Origin: Nissabacter sp. SGAir0207
GTDB lineage: Bacteria; Pseudomonadota; Gammaproteobacteria; Enterobacterales; Enterobacteriaceae
Direction of reading: 5' to 3'
NCBI RefSeq assembly: GCF_005491205.1
Contig: NZ_CP028035.1
Coordinates: forward strand, 3,286,001 to 3,350,000
DNA: 64,000 nucleotides
In this document: piece after piece, positions 9,079 to 16,680 of the stretch
Layout: each line of letters opens with the position of its first letter
Numbering within the stretch: position 1 is the stretch's first letter
Program-made: the position numbers and the translations under genes
Notes under the pieces: generated by a model
The model's database searches: none
Seen by the model: the letters and a program-made list of their open reading frames with translations, nothing else
What the model was told of the DNA's origin: nothing

Positions 9079-11190
9079 TCAATAGGTGCCCTGCACCACC
9101 CACGGGCGGCCGGAACCGGTGCCCTGCGCACTGCCGGGTTCGTCGCCCATCGTCCACCAGGCGGCCTTGTAGTTGGTGCCTTTCCAACTGACGGTTTCGC
9201 CACCGTTGTACACTTTCCCTGCTTCCCACAACGCATAAGGCGCCTTGCCTGAAGGTTCCGGCGTTGGGGTTGGCGTCGGCGTTGGGGTCGGCGTCGGGGT
9301 CGGCGTTGGGGTTGGCGTTGGCGTCGGGGTCGGCGTCGGGGTTGGCACCTCCTCCTGTTCCTGCGACGCGGAGATCACCGTCAGCACATAGTTCTGCTGG
9401 GTGGAGGATTGGTCATGGCTGTCCTTCACGATCAGTGAGAAGGTAAAGCTCGCCTTTTCCACCACTTCTGGCACGGTGAACTCCAGCACGGCCGCACGCT
9501 TGTCTGCCACGGCAATCGCCGCCGGCACGGTCCACTGGTAGCTGATGGCGTCATCGTCCGGGTCTTTCGAACCGGCCCCGCTCAGCCGTACCCGTGAGCC
9601 ACCGACCACCTGCAACTCGATAGCGGCCACTGGCGCGCGGTTGGCGGCGCTGCTCTCCTCCTCTTCCGCTGGCTCGTCCGGCACGGAGCCGCTGACGTTC
9701 ACCCCCTCAAAGTAGAACGGGGACATATCGATCACTTTATTGACGATCGGGCAACCCAGCCCTTCGCGGGCCGCATTGACCAGCACGCCGTTGTCCTGGT
9801 CGATGGTCCAGGTGAAGAGCGCACCCAGCCCTTTTGAGGCCACATACTCACCCTTCGCTTTCACCGAGCGCGGGGTTTCACAGGACATAAACAGCTTGAT
9901 TTTTTTGTTATAGAGGTAATCAGCGTCGGCTACCTGATCGGTATAGACATCAAAGCCGTTGCGGCCACGCTGGTTCTCCAGGTCGATATAGTTGTAGACC
10001 AGGTCATACCATTCGGTGGTGCCGCTCTCAAAACTCCCAACGGTGGTTTTGCCTGCATCCGGTTTGTAGCTCCCCTTCAGCGGCGAGAAGCTGTCAATCT
10101 GCGCGTTCTGGGCGTTACGGGTATAGGCCGCGTAACCGACGTTGATGCGGTCACTCGGGAAGCCCTCGGCGATCAGATAGTCAACGATGGTGTCGACACC
10201 CAATGCACCGGGTTCCTGCGCATGGAGGTTGGTGTGGTGGGCCAGCGTCTCTGCCCACGGCGTGCCGAAGAAGTCATAGGTCATGACGTTGATGGAGTAG
10301 AGACCCGCATTCAGCAGCGCCTTGACGTTGGAGTGGCCGAGCACGCTCACCACCGCCGAACTGGCGATACTGATTTTGACGTCGGCGCGGTTGATGGCGG
10401 TCAGCTCCTTCTTCAGTTCGGCGATCAGCAGCGCGTAGTTCGGGCCATCCTCTGGGCCATGCGGGTTGTTGTTACCGATATTGTTGGGGTACTCCCAGTC
10501 AATATCCACTTCACTGAACATCGGGAAGCGTTTGAAGATGCCGGCGACGCTCTTGGAGAAGACGCTGCGTCCGTTGGCGGTTTTCGACATATTGTGGAAA
10601 CCGTTACTCAGCGTCCAGCCGCCGATGCTCAGGGAGAGCGCCAGGTTATGGCCCTGTGCCTTGGCTTTCTTTTGCAGATCGCGCAGGCCGCCAATCACCC
10701 CTTTGGTGTTGGCTTGGGTCAGGGTGGAATTCGACAGTTCAACCCAACCCGGATTATCCAGCCCGCAGTTGGTGGAGGAGGCGAAATCGCCCCACGGGTC
10801 CAGGAAGGTGGCTTCATGCTCTTTTTTATTGAGTTGGCTGGCGGCATTCTCAATTGTCTGTTTCTTTTCACCCTGGTCGCCAACAATACCAACAAAACCT
10901 AAAATAATTTTGTCATAAGCCGTCGGGGAGACATTTGCTAAATCATAACTCCGCCCGCGCGTTTCCGGCGTACCTACCGCACCCTGTAAACGGCCATCGT
11001 ACTGTGACCAGTCGGTGTAATAGCCAAACACTTTGGGCTTATTAGCGGTATTATATTTGTTGTAAACGGGTTTAGTTACTCGCGCAGAGGTGGTGCTGTA
11101 TTTGACCGTTTCCGTTGCCGGATCAAAACCATCCGCCTGATAGGATTGCGTGGTCATTGGATCGTCTTTCACAAGTTTACTTGTTGCCAT
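9079..11190 (-). CDS. Multidomain GH18 chitinase without signal peptide
   Basis: Predicted endo- or processive chitinase of 703 residues. The GH18 barrel spans about residues 52-480, with SxGG (LSLSIGGW, 186-192), the catalytic DxDxE motif VDIDWEYP (Glu233 as acid) and the MTYDFFG strand (303-309). A PKD-like beta domain lies at about 515-607, a (Pro-Thr) linker at about 616-644, and a CBM5/12-type chitin-binding domain at about 650-703 (APYALWEAG, ending AAWWTMGDEPG). The N-terminus MATSKLVKDD is hydrophilic and has no Sec or Tat signal. RBS AAGG precedes the ATG at 11190. Export by the neighbouring holin/endolysin pair is inferred by analogy with Serratia chitinase secretion. Similar chitinases accompany insecticidal Tc toxins, but no tc gene is in this window. 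Confidence 0.93.
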   Translation of the reverse strand: MATSKLVKDDPMTTQSYQADGFDPATETVKYSTTSARVTKPVYNKYNTANKPKVFGYYTDWSQYDGRLQGAVGTPETRGRSYDLANVSPTAYDKIILGFVGIVGDQGEKKQTIENAASQLNKKEHEATFLDPWGDFASSTNCGLDNPGWVELSNSTLTQANTKGVIGGLRDLQKKAKAQGHNLALSLSIGGWTLSNGFHNMSKTANGRSVFSKSVAGIFKRFPMFSEVDIDWEYPNNIGNNNPHGPEDGPNYALLIAELKKELTAINRADVKISIASSAVVSVLGHSNVKALLNAGLYSINVMTYDFFGTPWAETLAHHTNLHAQEPGALGVDTIVDYLIAEGFPSDRINVGYAAYTRNAQNAQIDSFSPLKGSYKPDAGKTTVGSFESGTTEWYDLVYNYIDLENQRGRNGFDVYTDQVADADYLYNKKIKLFMSCETPRSVKAKGEYVASKGLGALFTWTIDQDNGVLVNAAREGLGCPIVNKVIDMSPFYFEGVNVSGSVPDEPAEEEESSAANRAPVAAIELQVVGGSRVRLSGAGSKDPDDDAISYQWTVPAAIAVADKRAAVLEFTVPEVVEKASFTFSLIVKDSHDQSSTQQNYVLTVISASQEQEEVPTPTPTPTPTPTPTPTPTPTPTPTPTPTPEPSGKAPYALWEAGKVYNGGETVSWKGTNYKAAWWTMGDEPGSAQGTGSGRPWVVQGTY
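9261..9346 (-). repeat. Hexanucleotide repeat encoding the Pro-Thr linker
   Basis: About 14 degenerate copies of a 6-bp unit (GGCGTT/GGGGTC on the plus strand) encode alternating Pro-Thr between the PKD and chitin-binding domains. Copy number may vary by slippage in steps of two residues, without loss of frame. Confidence 0.85.
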
Positions 11191-11692
11191 TTTATTTACC
11201 TTATGTGGTGTTGGGATTAATCGCGCAGCATTGCGCTGCCGGAATCAATCTTTGCGTTATCTCCCCGCAAACACAAATCACACCCCATCACATTTATTTT
11301 GATGCGAATCACTCATTCCGATAATAAAGCAGCGCCGAAGTGTTGTTTTAAAAAAAAGCCTCTCCACTCATTGCCCCGTTAAATTTTCTCATCATCATTT
11401 AGCTGCCGAAAGCAACCGAAACATTAGTTTTCTTACTCTTAGATTGACATATTGATTTACCACATCGTTGTTAATTATTTCAAGATTTGACATCCAAAAA
11501 ATATAATTTGAGTAAAACTCAAAAGGGTTTTGAGTTAAGCTAAAAAAACCCCGGTTTTATTGAGCCGGTTCGCAAAATAAAATAAACGACAAAGTTTTAT
11601 CTCTCTCGGAACTAGATTATTGCCCAAACGGAATTACGCTTTTAAAAGTCCACCCGTTCCTGTAATGAACTCAACTCATAAGAGAGCTTAAT
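11191..11692. other. AT-rich divergent control region, chitinase / membrane regulator
   Basis: 502 bp without a gene, clearly more AT-rich than the flanking core genome. It contains a perfect 9-bp inverted repeat, AACTCAAAA (11516-11524), GGG, TTTTGAGTT (11528-11536), and related AACTCAACTC near 11668. It is likely to hold both divergent promoters and operator sites for the adjacent regulators (inference). No small ORF with a convincing RBS was found. Confidence 0.55.
11516..11536. promoter_or_regulatory. Perfect 9-bp inverted repeat, candidate operator
   Basis: AACTCAAAA and TTTTGAGTT are separated by GGG, roughly midway between the divergent chitinase and regulator genes. Either regulator of this locus could bind here; the assignment is inference. 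Confidence 0.45.
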
Positions 11693-12133
11693 ATGATGAG
11701 CAATTACCTGTTAAATAAGATGTGCATCTTCAATGAAAATGCTAAAGAGCTGAAATTAGTGGACAGTGATGTCATTATTAAGCTCACGTCAATGCGTGCC
11801 CGTTGCCTGAGCTATATCATTGAACATGCCGATGAAGATGTTATTGAGAAATCATCGCTGTCACAGGCGCTCTGGGGCAAACGCAGCCAATTTGCCAGCG
11901 ACGCCAGTCTGACCCAAACCCTCTATCTGATTCGCAAGGATCTCAAGACGCTGGGCCTGGATGACTTCTTTATTACTGTCCCGCGTTCCGGCATCCGGGT
12001 AAATGATACCGTGCAGATTGAGAAAATAGAGAAAGCGCCAGAGATGGTCTATCCGCGCAAGGGGCTTTATTTAACCGGTGGCGCGCTGATTCTGTTCTTG
12101 CTGGCTATCGGTACGCTGTTCTTCCTTTATTAG
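11693..12133 (+). CDS. ToxR/CadC-like winged-helix regulator with C-terminal membrane anchor
   Basis: 146 residues. Residues 1 to about 105 form an OmpR/ToxR-type winged helix: the SMRARCLSYIIEHADEDVIEKSSL region followed by DASLTQTLYLIRKDLKTLG and the wing FFITVPRSGIRV. A short linker leads to one hydrophobic segment (about 124-145) that ends the protein. Unlike ToxR or CadC there is no periplasmic sensor domain. The gene starts 25 bp before the endolysin gene on the same strand, so the two probably form an operon. The local role is inferred: a membrane-tethered activator of the chitinase and lysis genes. An alternative start is the second ATG, one codon downstream. Confidence 0.8.
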   Translation: MMSNYLLNKMCIFNENAKELKLVDSDVIIKLTSMRARCLSYIIEHADEDVIEKSSLSQALWGKRSQFASDASLTQTLYLIRKDLKTLGLDDFFITVPRSGIRVNDTVQIEKIEKAPEMVYPRKGLYLTGGALILFLLAIGTLFFLY

Positions 12134-12158
12134 CGACTAATGAACAAGGGGTATCCTC

Positions 12159-12704
12159 ATGTTTACGAATCCTGTGATTAACAACATCCTCGAAAAAGAG
12201 GGGGCATATGTCAATCATGCCGATGATTTGGGTGGCGAAACCTGCTGGGGAATTACCGAGAAGGTGGCCCGTAAGCATGGCTATGTAGGTGAAATGAAAA
12301 ATCTTTCCAAAGAGGAGGCCTACCGTATCCTGGAGGATGACTACTGGCGTGCGCCGGGGTTTGACAAGGTGCATGATCTGGCGCCTATCCTCGCGCTGGA
12401 GCTGTGCGATACCGGCACCAATATTGGGACGGGAATCTCCATACGTTGGCTACAGCGTTGGTTGAATGCGTACAATAATCAACAGAAGTATTATCCAGAT
12501 ATTATAGTGGACGGGATAATTGGGAGCAAAACGTTATCTTCACTGGAAAATTTTTTAAAAAAAAGGCAGCCACACGGTGAGAATGTATTAATACGTTCAT
12601 TAAATTGTTCACAAGGACACTACTATCTGGAACTGGCTGAAAAGCGGGTGCAGAATGAGTCATTTATTTATGGGTGGATGGCTCATCGAGTGACGATGAT
12701 ATGA
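12159..12704 (+). CDS. GH108 endolysin (N-acetylmuramidase), TtsA-like
   Basis: Predicted peptidoglycan muramidase of 181 residues. The N-terminal GH108 domain has the family motif EGAYVNHADDLGGETCWGIT, with Glu14 as the likely catalytic acid. The C-terminal half (WLQRWLNAYNN, IIVDGIIGSKTL) matches the PG_binding_3 domain usually paired with it. There is no signal peptide, so passage through a holin or another route is needed. RBS AAGGGG precedes the ATG. GH108 enzymes include phage endolysins and TtsA, which releases typhoid toxin from Salmonella Typhi. No other phage structural or replication genes surround it. It is cotranscribed with the upstream regulator and ends at a bidirectional terminator facing the holin gene. 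Confidence 0.88.
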   Translation: MFTNPVINNILEKEGAYVNHADDLGGETCWGITEKVARKHGYVGEMKNLSKEEAYRILEDDYWRAPGFDKVHDLAPILALELCDTGTNIGTGISIRWLQRWLNAYNNQQKYYPDIIVDGIIGSKTLSSLENFLKKRQPHGENVLIRSLNCSQGHYYLELAEKRVQNESFIYGWMAHRVTMI

Positions 12705-12707
12705 TAC

Positions 12708-12737
12708 AAAAAAGGAGAACTCGCGTTCTCCTTTTTT
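12708..12737. terminator. Bidirectional terminator between endolysin and holin genes
   Basis: AAAAAA, GGAGAAC, loop TCGC, GTTCTCC, TTTTTT: a symmetric hairpin serving both convergent genes. Confidence 0.92.
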
Positions 12738-12754
12738 GCCTTCGTCAATATGCT

Positions 12755-13087
12755 TTATTTAGTGAGCAATGTGCGCCCCTGGACGATACTGCTTATCCGT
12801 TCGCCCAGGGCAGTCAACAGCGTTCCTGAAAATACGCCGCCGAGGCCCGCCACCATAATAACCATATGGGGGCTTAACCCACGCTCAATCCCCAGCACGC
12901 TGAGAATAAAACCGGTAAAGCAGGAGATACATACCTGCATAATACAGTTACTGATGCGATTCTTTTTTGGCAGCTTGCCGGGCTGCAATAAAATCCGGAT
13001 TACCCCGCCCCAGGTTGCCATCACGATGATGGTCAGGAACAGTTCGAACTCCATAAAGGCAAAATTTTCCACGGTTGTTACGGTCAT
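12755..13087 (-). CDS. LydA-like phage-type holin
   Basis: 110-residue inner-membrane protein with three predicted hydrophobic segments (about 14-34, 47-66 and 73-93) and a basic loop PGKLPKKNR. It resembles the LydA/Phage_holin_3_3 family in length and layout (GGVIRIL, GLGGVFSGTLLTALGERIS). The start at 13087 is chosen because GAGGG lies 8 bases upstream; a longer frame from 13168 lacks an RBS. Unusually, it is convergent with the endolysin gene rather than upstream in the same operon, and it lies downstream of the LysR gene on the same strand. Expected role: membrane lesions that let the endolysin reach the wall. Family assignment is by pattern and less certain than for the endolysin. Confidence 0.75.
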   Translation of the reverse strand: MTVTTVENFAFMEFELFLTIIVMATWGGVIRILLQPGKLPKKNRISNCIMQVCISCFTGFILSVLGIERGLSPHMVIMVAGLGGVFSGTLLTALGERISSIVQGRTLLTK

Positions 13088-13318
13088 GGTAGAACCCTCA
13101 TACAAGAAGAATAAAAACGTTAACTTTCGACTGAGGCCTATGGTAGTGAGCCGCCCCTGGCCTTGCAAATCACGACATCTCTTTTTTGTTGCGTGAGCCT
13201 TGCCACAAAATAGATCTCTTTTATTGTTATTACGTGAGACGCGCTATTTATCACATCATCTTTTCTTTGATGATATTTACACAGAGGGATAAAAGAGGAT
13301 GATAAAGGGCGGGTAAAA

Positions 13319-14257
13319 TTAGCTTTTAATACTTTTGAATTGAGAGATCAACGCGGCAATGGAAGAACGATAAGCTGAATTAATATAATAGTTGGCGTAA
13401 ACATTAACCGGATAGGGTTCCAGTTCAGGCGGCAACGTGAGCCAGGCCAACTTTCGCCTCTCTTTATCTATCAGGAAAGTGGCAATGCTTTCAGGCAAAA
13501 TGGCAATCATGTCGCTTTTTTCAATCGCATTGATGATGCCGTTAAAACTGTTGGAACGATAAGTAACCTTGCGCTTTCCCCGGAACTCATGGTTAATATG
13601 CATTAAGCTGCCTAACAACGTCGTATCCATGTCCGACACTTCGCCATTTAATCCGGCATGTGGCAGTGAGTAATAGTTTGCCAAGGTCATTGCTCCGCCG
13701 GACGCCAATAAATGGTCTGCCCGGCAGACGGCAACGAATTTTTGCAGGCTCCCTATTTTTTCGGTGATGACTGACTCATGCATCAACGGGAAGAAAGTCA
13801 TTGCCAGCTCACACTTATTTTGCAAGAGGCTGTCCGTTAATTCGAACTCATCCTGGTTGGTCAGCGTATAAAAAACGATGCTATTTATCTCTAAATAGCC
13901 TTGCTCAACAAGCTGAGAAATATAAAATGACTCAATAAAATCAGATCCAGATATTCTCAAAAACTCTAAATGGCTCTCCTCCTTTTGATACAAATCTATT
14001 ATATTATCTACGATATCAATTGCTTGTCTGAATGAACGATTAATTTCCAAGGCGGAAGGTGTCGGTTTAAGTCCGGTGCCGGTACGAATGAACAGCTCCT
14101 GACCAAAATGGCGTTGCAGCCGGCTGAGTGAAAGGCTGACGGCGGAAGTGGAGAGGTTCAAACGTTTTGCTGCTTTAGACGCGCTCCCTGCGGCAATGAC
14201 CTCATCCATAATTCGGATGAGGTTGTAGTCGAATAAGGGGGTACGCCTTTCTTTCAT
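13319..14257 (-). CDS. LysR-family transcriptional regulator of the chitinase/holin block
   Basis: 312-residue LTTR. The N-terminal helix-turn-helix (about 25-62: SASKAAKRLNLSTSAVSLSLSRLQ, then LFIRTGTGLKPT) is followed by a substrate-binding-like effector domain. Base composition is AT-rich like the rest of the block. It lies 231 bp upstream of the holin on the same strand, so it could read into it or control it. In Serratia marcescens a LysR regulator, ChiR, controls chitinase genes; a comparable role here is inference. The effector is unknown. Confidence 0.85.
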   Translation of the reverse strand: MKERRTPLFDYNLIRIMDEVIAAGSASKAAKRLNLSTSAVSLSLSRLQRHFGQELFIRTGTGLKPTPSALEINRSFRQAIDIVDNIIDLYQKEESHLEFLRISGSDFIESFYISQLVEQGYLEINSIVFYTLTNQDEFELTDSLLQNKCELAMTFFPLMHESVITEKIGSLQKFVAVCRADHLLASGGAMTLANYYSLPHAGLNGEVSDMDTTLLGSLMHINHEFRGKRKVTYRSNSFNGIINAIEKSDMIAILPESIATFLIDKERRKLAWLTLPPELEPYPVNVYANYYINSAYRSSIAALISQFKSIKS

Positions 14258-14403
14258 TGCTGCCTCTTGAGAGTTTTAGGCACGGTATCACTTTAGATAT
14301 CGCTTCATACTTCTCGGGGTAAAATAACTTAGCCTAACTCACCTAAAAAGATTTAAAACTGAGAAGTTTGCTACAGGTGAAATGGTTGGGGAATCTATAT
14401 GTA

Positions 14404-14432
14404 TAAAAAAAGGCCATTATAAAATGGCCTTT
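14404..14432 (-). terminator. thr operon terminator
   Basis: On the minus strand AAAGGCCATT, a 4-base loop and AATGGCCTTT are followed by a T-run, just after the thrC stop. Confidence 0.9.
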
Positions 14433-14456
14433 ATCTGAAAACGGGACTGTCGAATT

Positions 14457-15746
14457 TTAGGCAGGAATATTCAGTAAAAATTCTCTTATTTTCAGGTAGT
14501 CAGCTGGCAGGGAATGTGACAATAATGCCTGTTCGGCGCGAGCGGCCAATGCTTCTGGCAAATCAATCGCCCGGCCAAGGATCTCTTCCACGCTCTCTTT
14601 GAATTTCGCCGGATGGGCAGTTCCCAGGAACAGACCAAATTCACCCGGCTGCAACTGGTCACGTAATAAGCGATAGGCAATGGCCGCGTGCGGCTCTGAC
14701 AGGTAGCCCTTCTCATCCAGCTCGCGCATGGTGTCGCGGGTGACCTCGTCGTTGACCGCGCCGTAGCCCAACTCCTTCAATTGCCAGGTTTTACGGCGGA
14801 ACAGCTCCTCCACGCGCGGCCAGTTGTTCGGCTGGCTGACATCCATCGCGTTCGCCAGCGTGGCGACCGTGGTTTGCGGCTGCCATGCGCCCTGTTGCAG
14901 GAAACGCGGCACCGTGTCGTTGGCGTTGGTGGCGGCGATGAAGCGTTTCACCGGCAGGCCGAGCGACTTGGCCAGCAGCCCGGCGGTGAGGTCGCCGAAG
15001 TTGCCACTCGGCACCGAGACCACCAGCTGGTTGCGCGCCTCTTGCGGCAGTTGCGCCACCGCTTCGAAGTAGTAGCAGATCTGCGCCAGCAGGCGGCTGA
15101 TGTTGATGGAGTTGGCAGAGTTCAGCCCCAGCCGCTGTTTCAGCTCCTCATCGTCAAAGGCCTGCTTGACCAGCGCCTGACAGGCGTCAAAGTCACCGTC
15201 AACCGCCACGGTGTGGATGTTGCCGCCCAGGGTGCAGAACAGCTTCTCCTGCAACGGGCTGATCTTGCCCTCTGGGTAGAGGATCACCACCCGCACGTTC
15301 TCCATGCCGTAGAAGGCGTGGGCCACCGCCGCGCCGGTGTCACCGGAGGTGGCGGTCAGGATGGTCACCGGCTGGTTGCCGGAGAATTCTGCCAGCATCT
15401 GCGCCATAAAGCGGCCGCCGAAATCCTTGAACGCCAGCGTCGGGCCGTGGAACAGCTCCAGCGCTGCGACATCCGGTTCCACCTGCGCCAGCGGCGCTGG
15501 GAAGGTAAAGGCGGCGGCCACGCGCTCGCGCAGTACCTCGGTCGGGATCTCTTCGCCAATATAGGCGGAGAGGATGCGGGTGCTGCGGGTCACAAAGTCC
15601 TGCTCCAGCAGGCGATCAATCTCGGTCAGTTCGAACTCCGGCAGTTCCAGCGGGAAGAACAACCCCTGCTGTTTGCCCAGCCCCTGCTTCACCGCCTGGG
15701 CGAAACTGACTTGTTCGTTGTGATCCTTCAGGTTGTAGAGTTTCAT
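14457..15746 (-). CDS. thrC: Threonine synthase
   Basis: PLP enzyme that converts O-phospho-L-homoserine to L-threonine, the last step of the pathway. 429 residues (E. coli 428). The PLP-lysine motif ALAFKDFGGRFM (about 103-114) and the phosphate-binding SVPSGNFGDLTAG stretch are intact. It is the last gene of thrLABC, 3 bp after the thrB stop, and is followed by a strong terminator. Confidence 0.99.
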   Translation of the reverse strand: MKLYNLKDHNEQVSFAQAVKQGLGKQQGLFFPLELPEFELTEIDRLLEQDFVTRSTRILSAYIGEEIPTEVLRERVAAAFTFPAPLAQVEPDVAALELFHGPTLAFKDFGGRFMAQMLAEFSGNQPVTILTATSGDTGAAVAHAFYGMENVRVVILYPEGKISPLQEKLFCTLGGNIHTVAVDGDFDACQALVKQAFDDEELKQRLGLNSANSINISRLLAQICYYFEAVAQLPQEARNQLVVSVPSGNFGDLTAGLLAKSLGLPVKRFIAATNANDTVPRFLQQGAWQPQTTVATLANAMDVSQPNNWPRVEELFRRKTWQLKELGYGAVNDEVTRDTMRELDEKGYLSEPHAAIAYRLLRDQLQPGEFGLFLGTAHPAKFKESVEEILGRAIDLPEALAARAEQALLSHSLPADYLKIREFLLNIPA

Positions 15747-15749
15747 GGC

Positions 15750-16679
15750 TTATCCTAATTGTCGTGCGCCGGCAGTATCCAGACGGCATATATGAACAAA
15801 ACCTTCATCATTTTGCAGGTAGTGCTGCTCTAACCATGCGGCCATGCGCTGCGCGGTTGCCGCGTCATCACAGACGGCAAACAGCGTCGGGCCGGAGCCG
15901 GAGATGCCGCAGGCCAGCGCGCCAATCTCGCCAGCCGCCTTGCGCGCCTCGGCAAAGCCCGGCAGCAGGCGGGTGCGGTAGGGTTCAGCGATCACATCCT
16001 GCATCAGTTTGGCGGCCAGCAGTGGCTGGCGGGTGTGGCAAGCGTGGATGAAGCCCGCCAGGTAGCGGCCGTGGCTGATGCAGTCCTGGCGGCGGTACTG
16101 GGCAGGCAGGATGGCGCGCGCCTCGGCGGTGGAGACCTTGATGCCGGGATAGGCCATCACCCAGAACCAGTCATCGAAGCAGGGCACCGGCTGGCTGATG
16201 GTGTCCTCCACCTCCAGCATCAATTGCAGCCCGCCCAGGTAGCAGGGGGCGACATTGTCGTAGTGCACGCTGCCGGAGATGCGCCCCTCCAGCTCCCCCA
16301 TCAGGGAGAGCAGGCGGTTCTGGTCGAGCGGGCGGTCACAGAACTCGTTCATCGCCATCAGGCCAGCGACCACCGAGCAGGCGCTGGAACCCAGCCCGGA
16401 GCCGATGGGCATATTCTTCTCGAGCGTCATCGCCACCGGCACTTCGCGGCCAATCTCCTGGCAGAAGCGCTGCCAGCACTGGTAGACGATGTTCTCTTGC
16501 GGGTCGGTCGGCAGCTTGCTGACGAAACGCCCCTCATTACGCAGACTGAATGTGGCAGCCGCCTCAACGCTGACGCAGTCGCCCAGCAGGGTGCCGTCAA
16601 CCGGCGACACGGCGGCGCCCAGGACATCAAAGCCCACGCTGACATTGCCGATTGACGCCGGTGCATACACCTTAACCAT
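15750..16679 (-). CDS. thrB: Homoserine kinase
   Basis: GHMP kinase that phosphorylates L-homoserine with ATP. 309 residues. The GHMP motif [12 protein letters not shown] (ATP-binding, about residue 90) and the C-terminal [13 protein letters not shown] are clear. The ATG at 16679 ([18 protein letters not shown]) aligns with E. coli; an in-frame upstream ATG at 16724 lies inside thrA. There is a 1-bp gap after the thrA stop, so translational coupling is likely. Confidence 0.99.
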   Translation of the reverse strand: MVKVYAPASIGNVSVGFDVLGAAVSPVDGTLLGDCVSVEAAATFSLRNEGRFVSKLPTDPQENIVYQCWQRFCQEIGREVPVAMTLEKNMPIGSGLGSSACSVVAGLMAMNEFCDRPLDQNRLLSLMGELEGRISGSVHYDNVAPCYLGGLQLMLEVEDTISQPVPCFDDWFWVMAYPGIKVSTAEARAILPAQYRRQDCISHGRYLAGFIHACHTRQPLLAAKLMQDVIAEPYRTRLLPGFAEARKAAGEIGALACGISGSGPTLFAVCDDAATAQRMAAWLEQHYLQNDEGFVHICRLDTAGARQLG

Positions 16680-16680
16680 A

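Noticed and set aside
9062..14403. Possible prophage remnant rather than a secretion locus
   Set aside because: No integrase, terminase, capsid, tail or phage repressor gene is present, and a complete chitinase with two intact regulators accompanies the lysis genes. Not fully excluded; kept as the main alternative to test.
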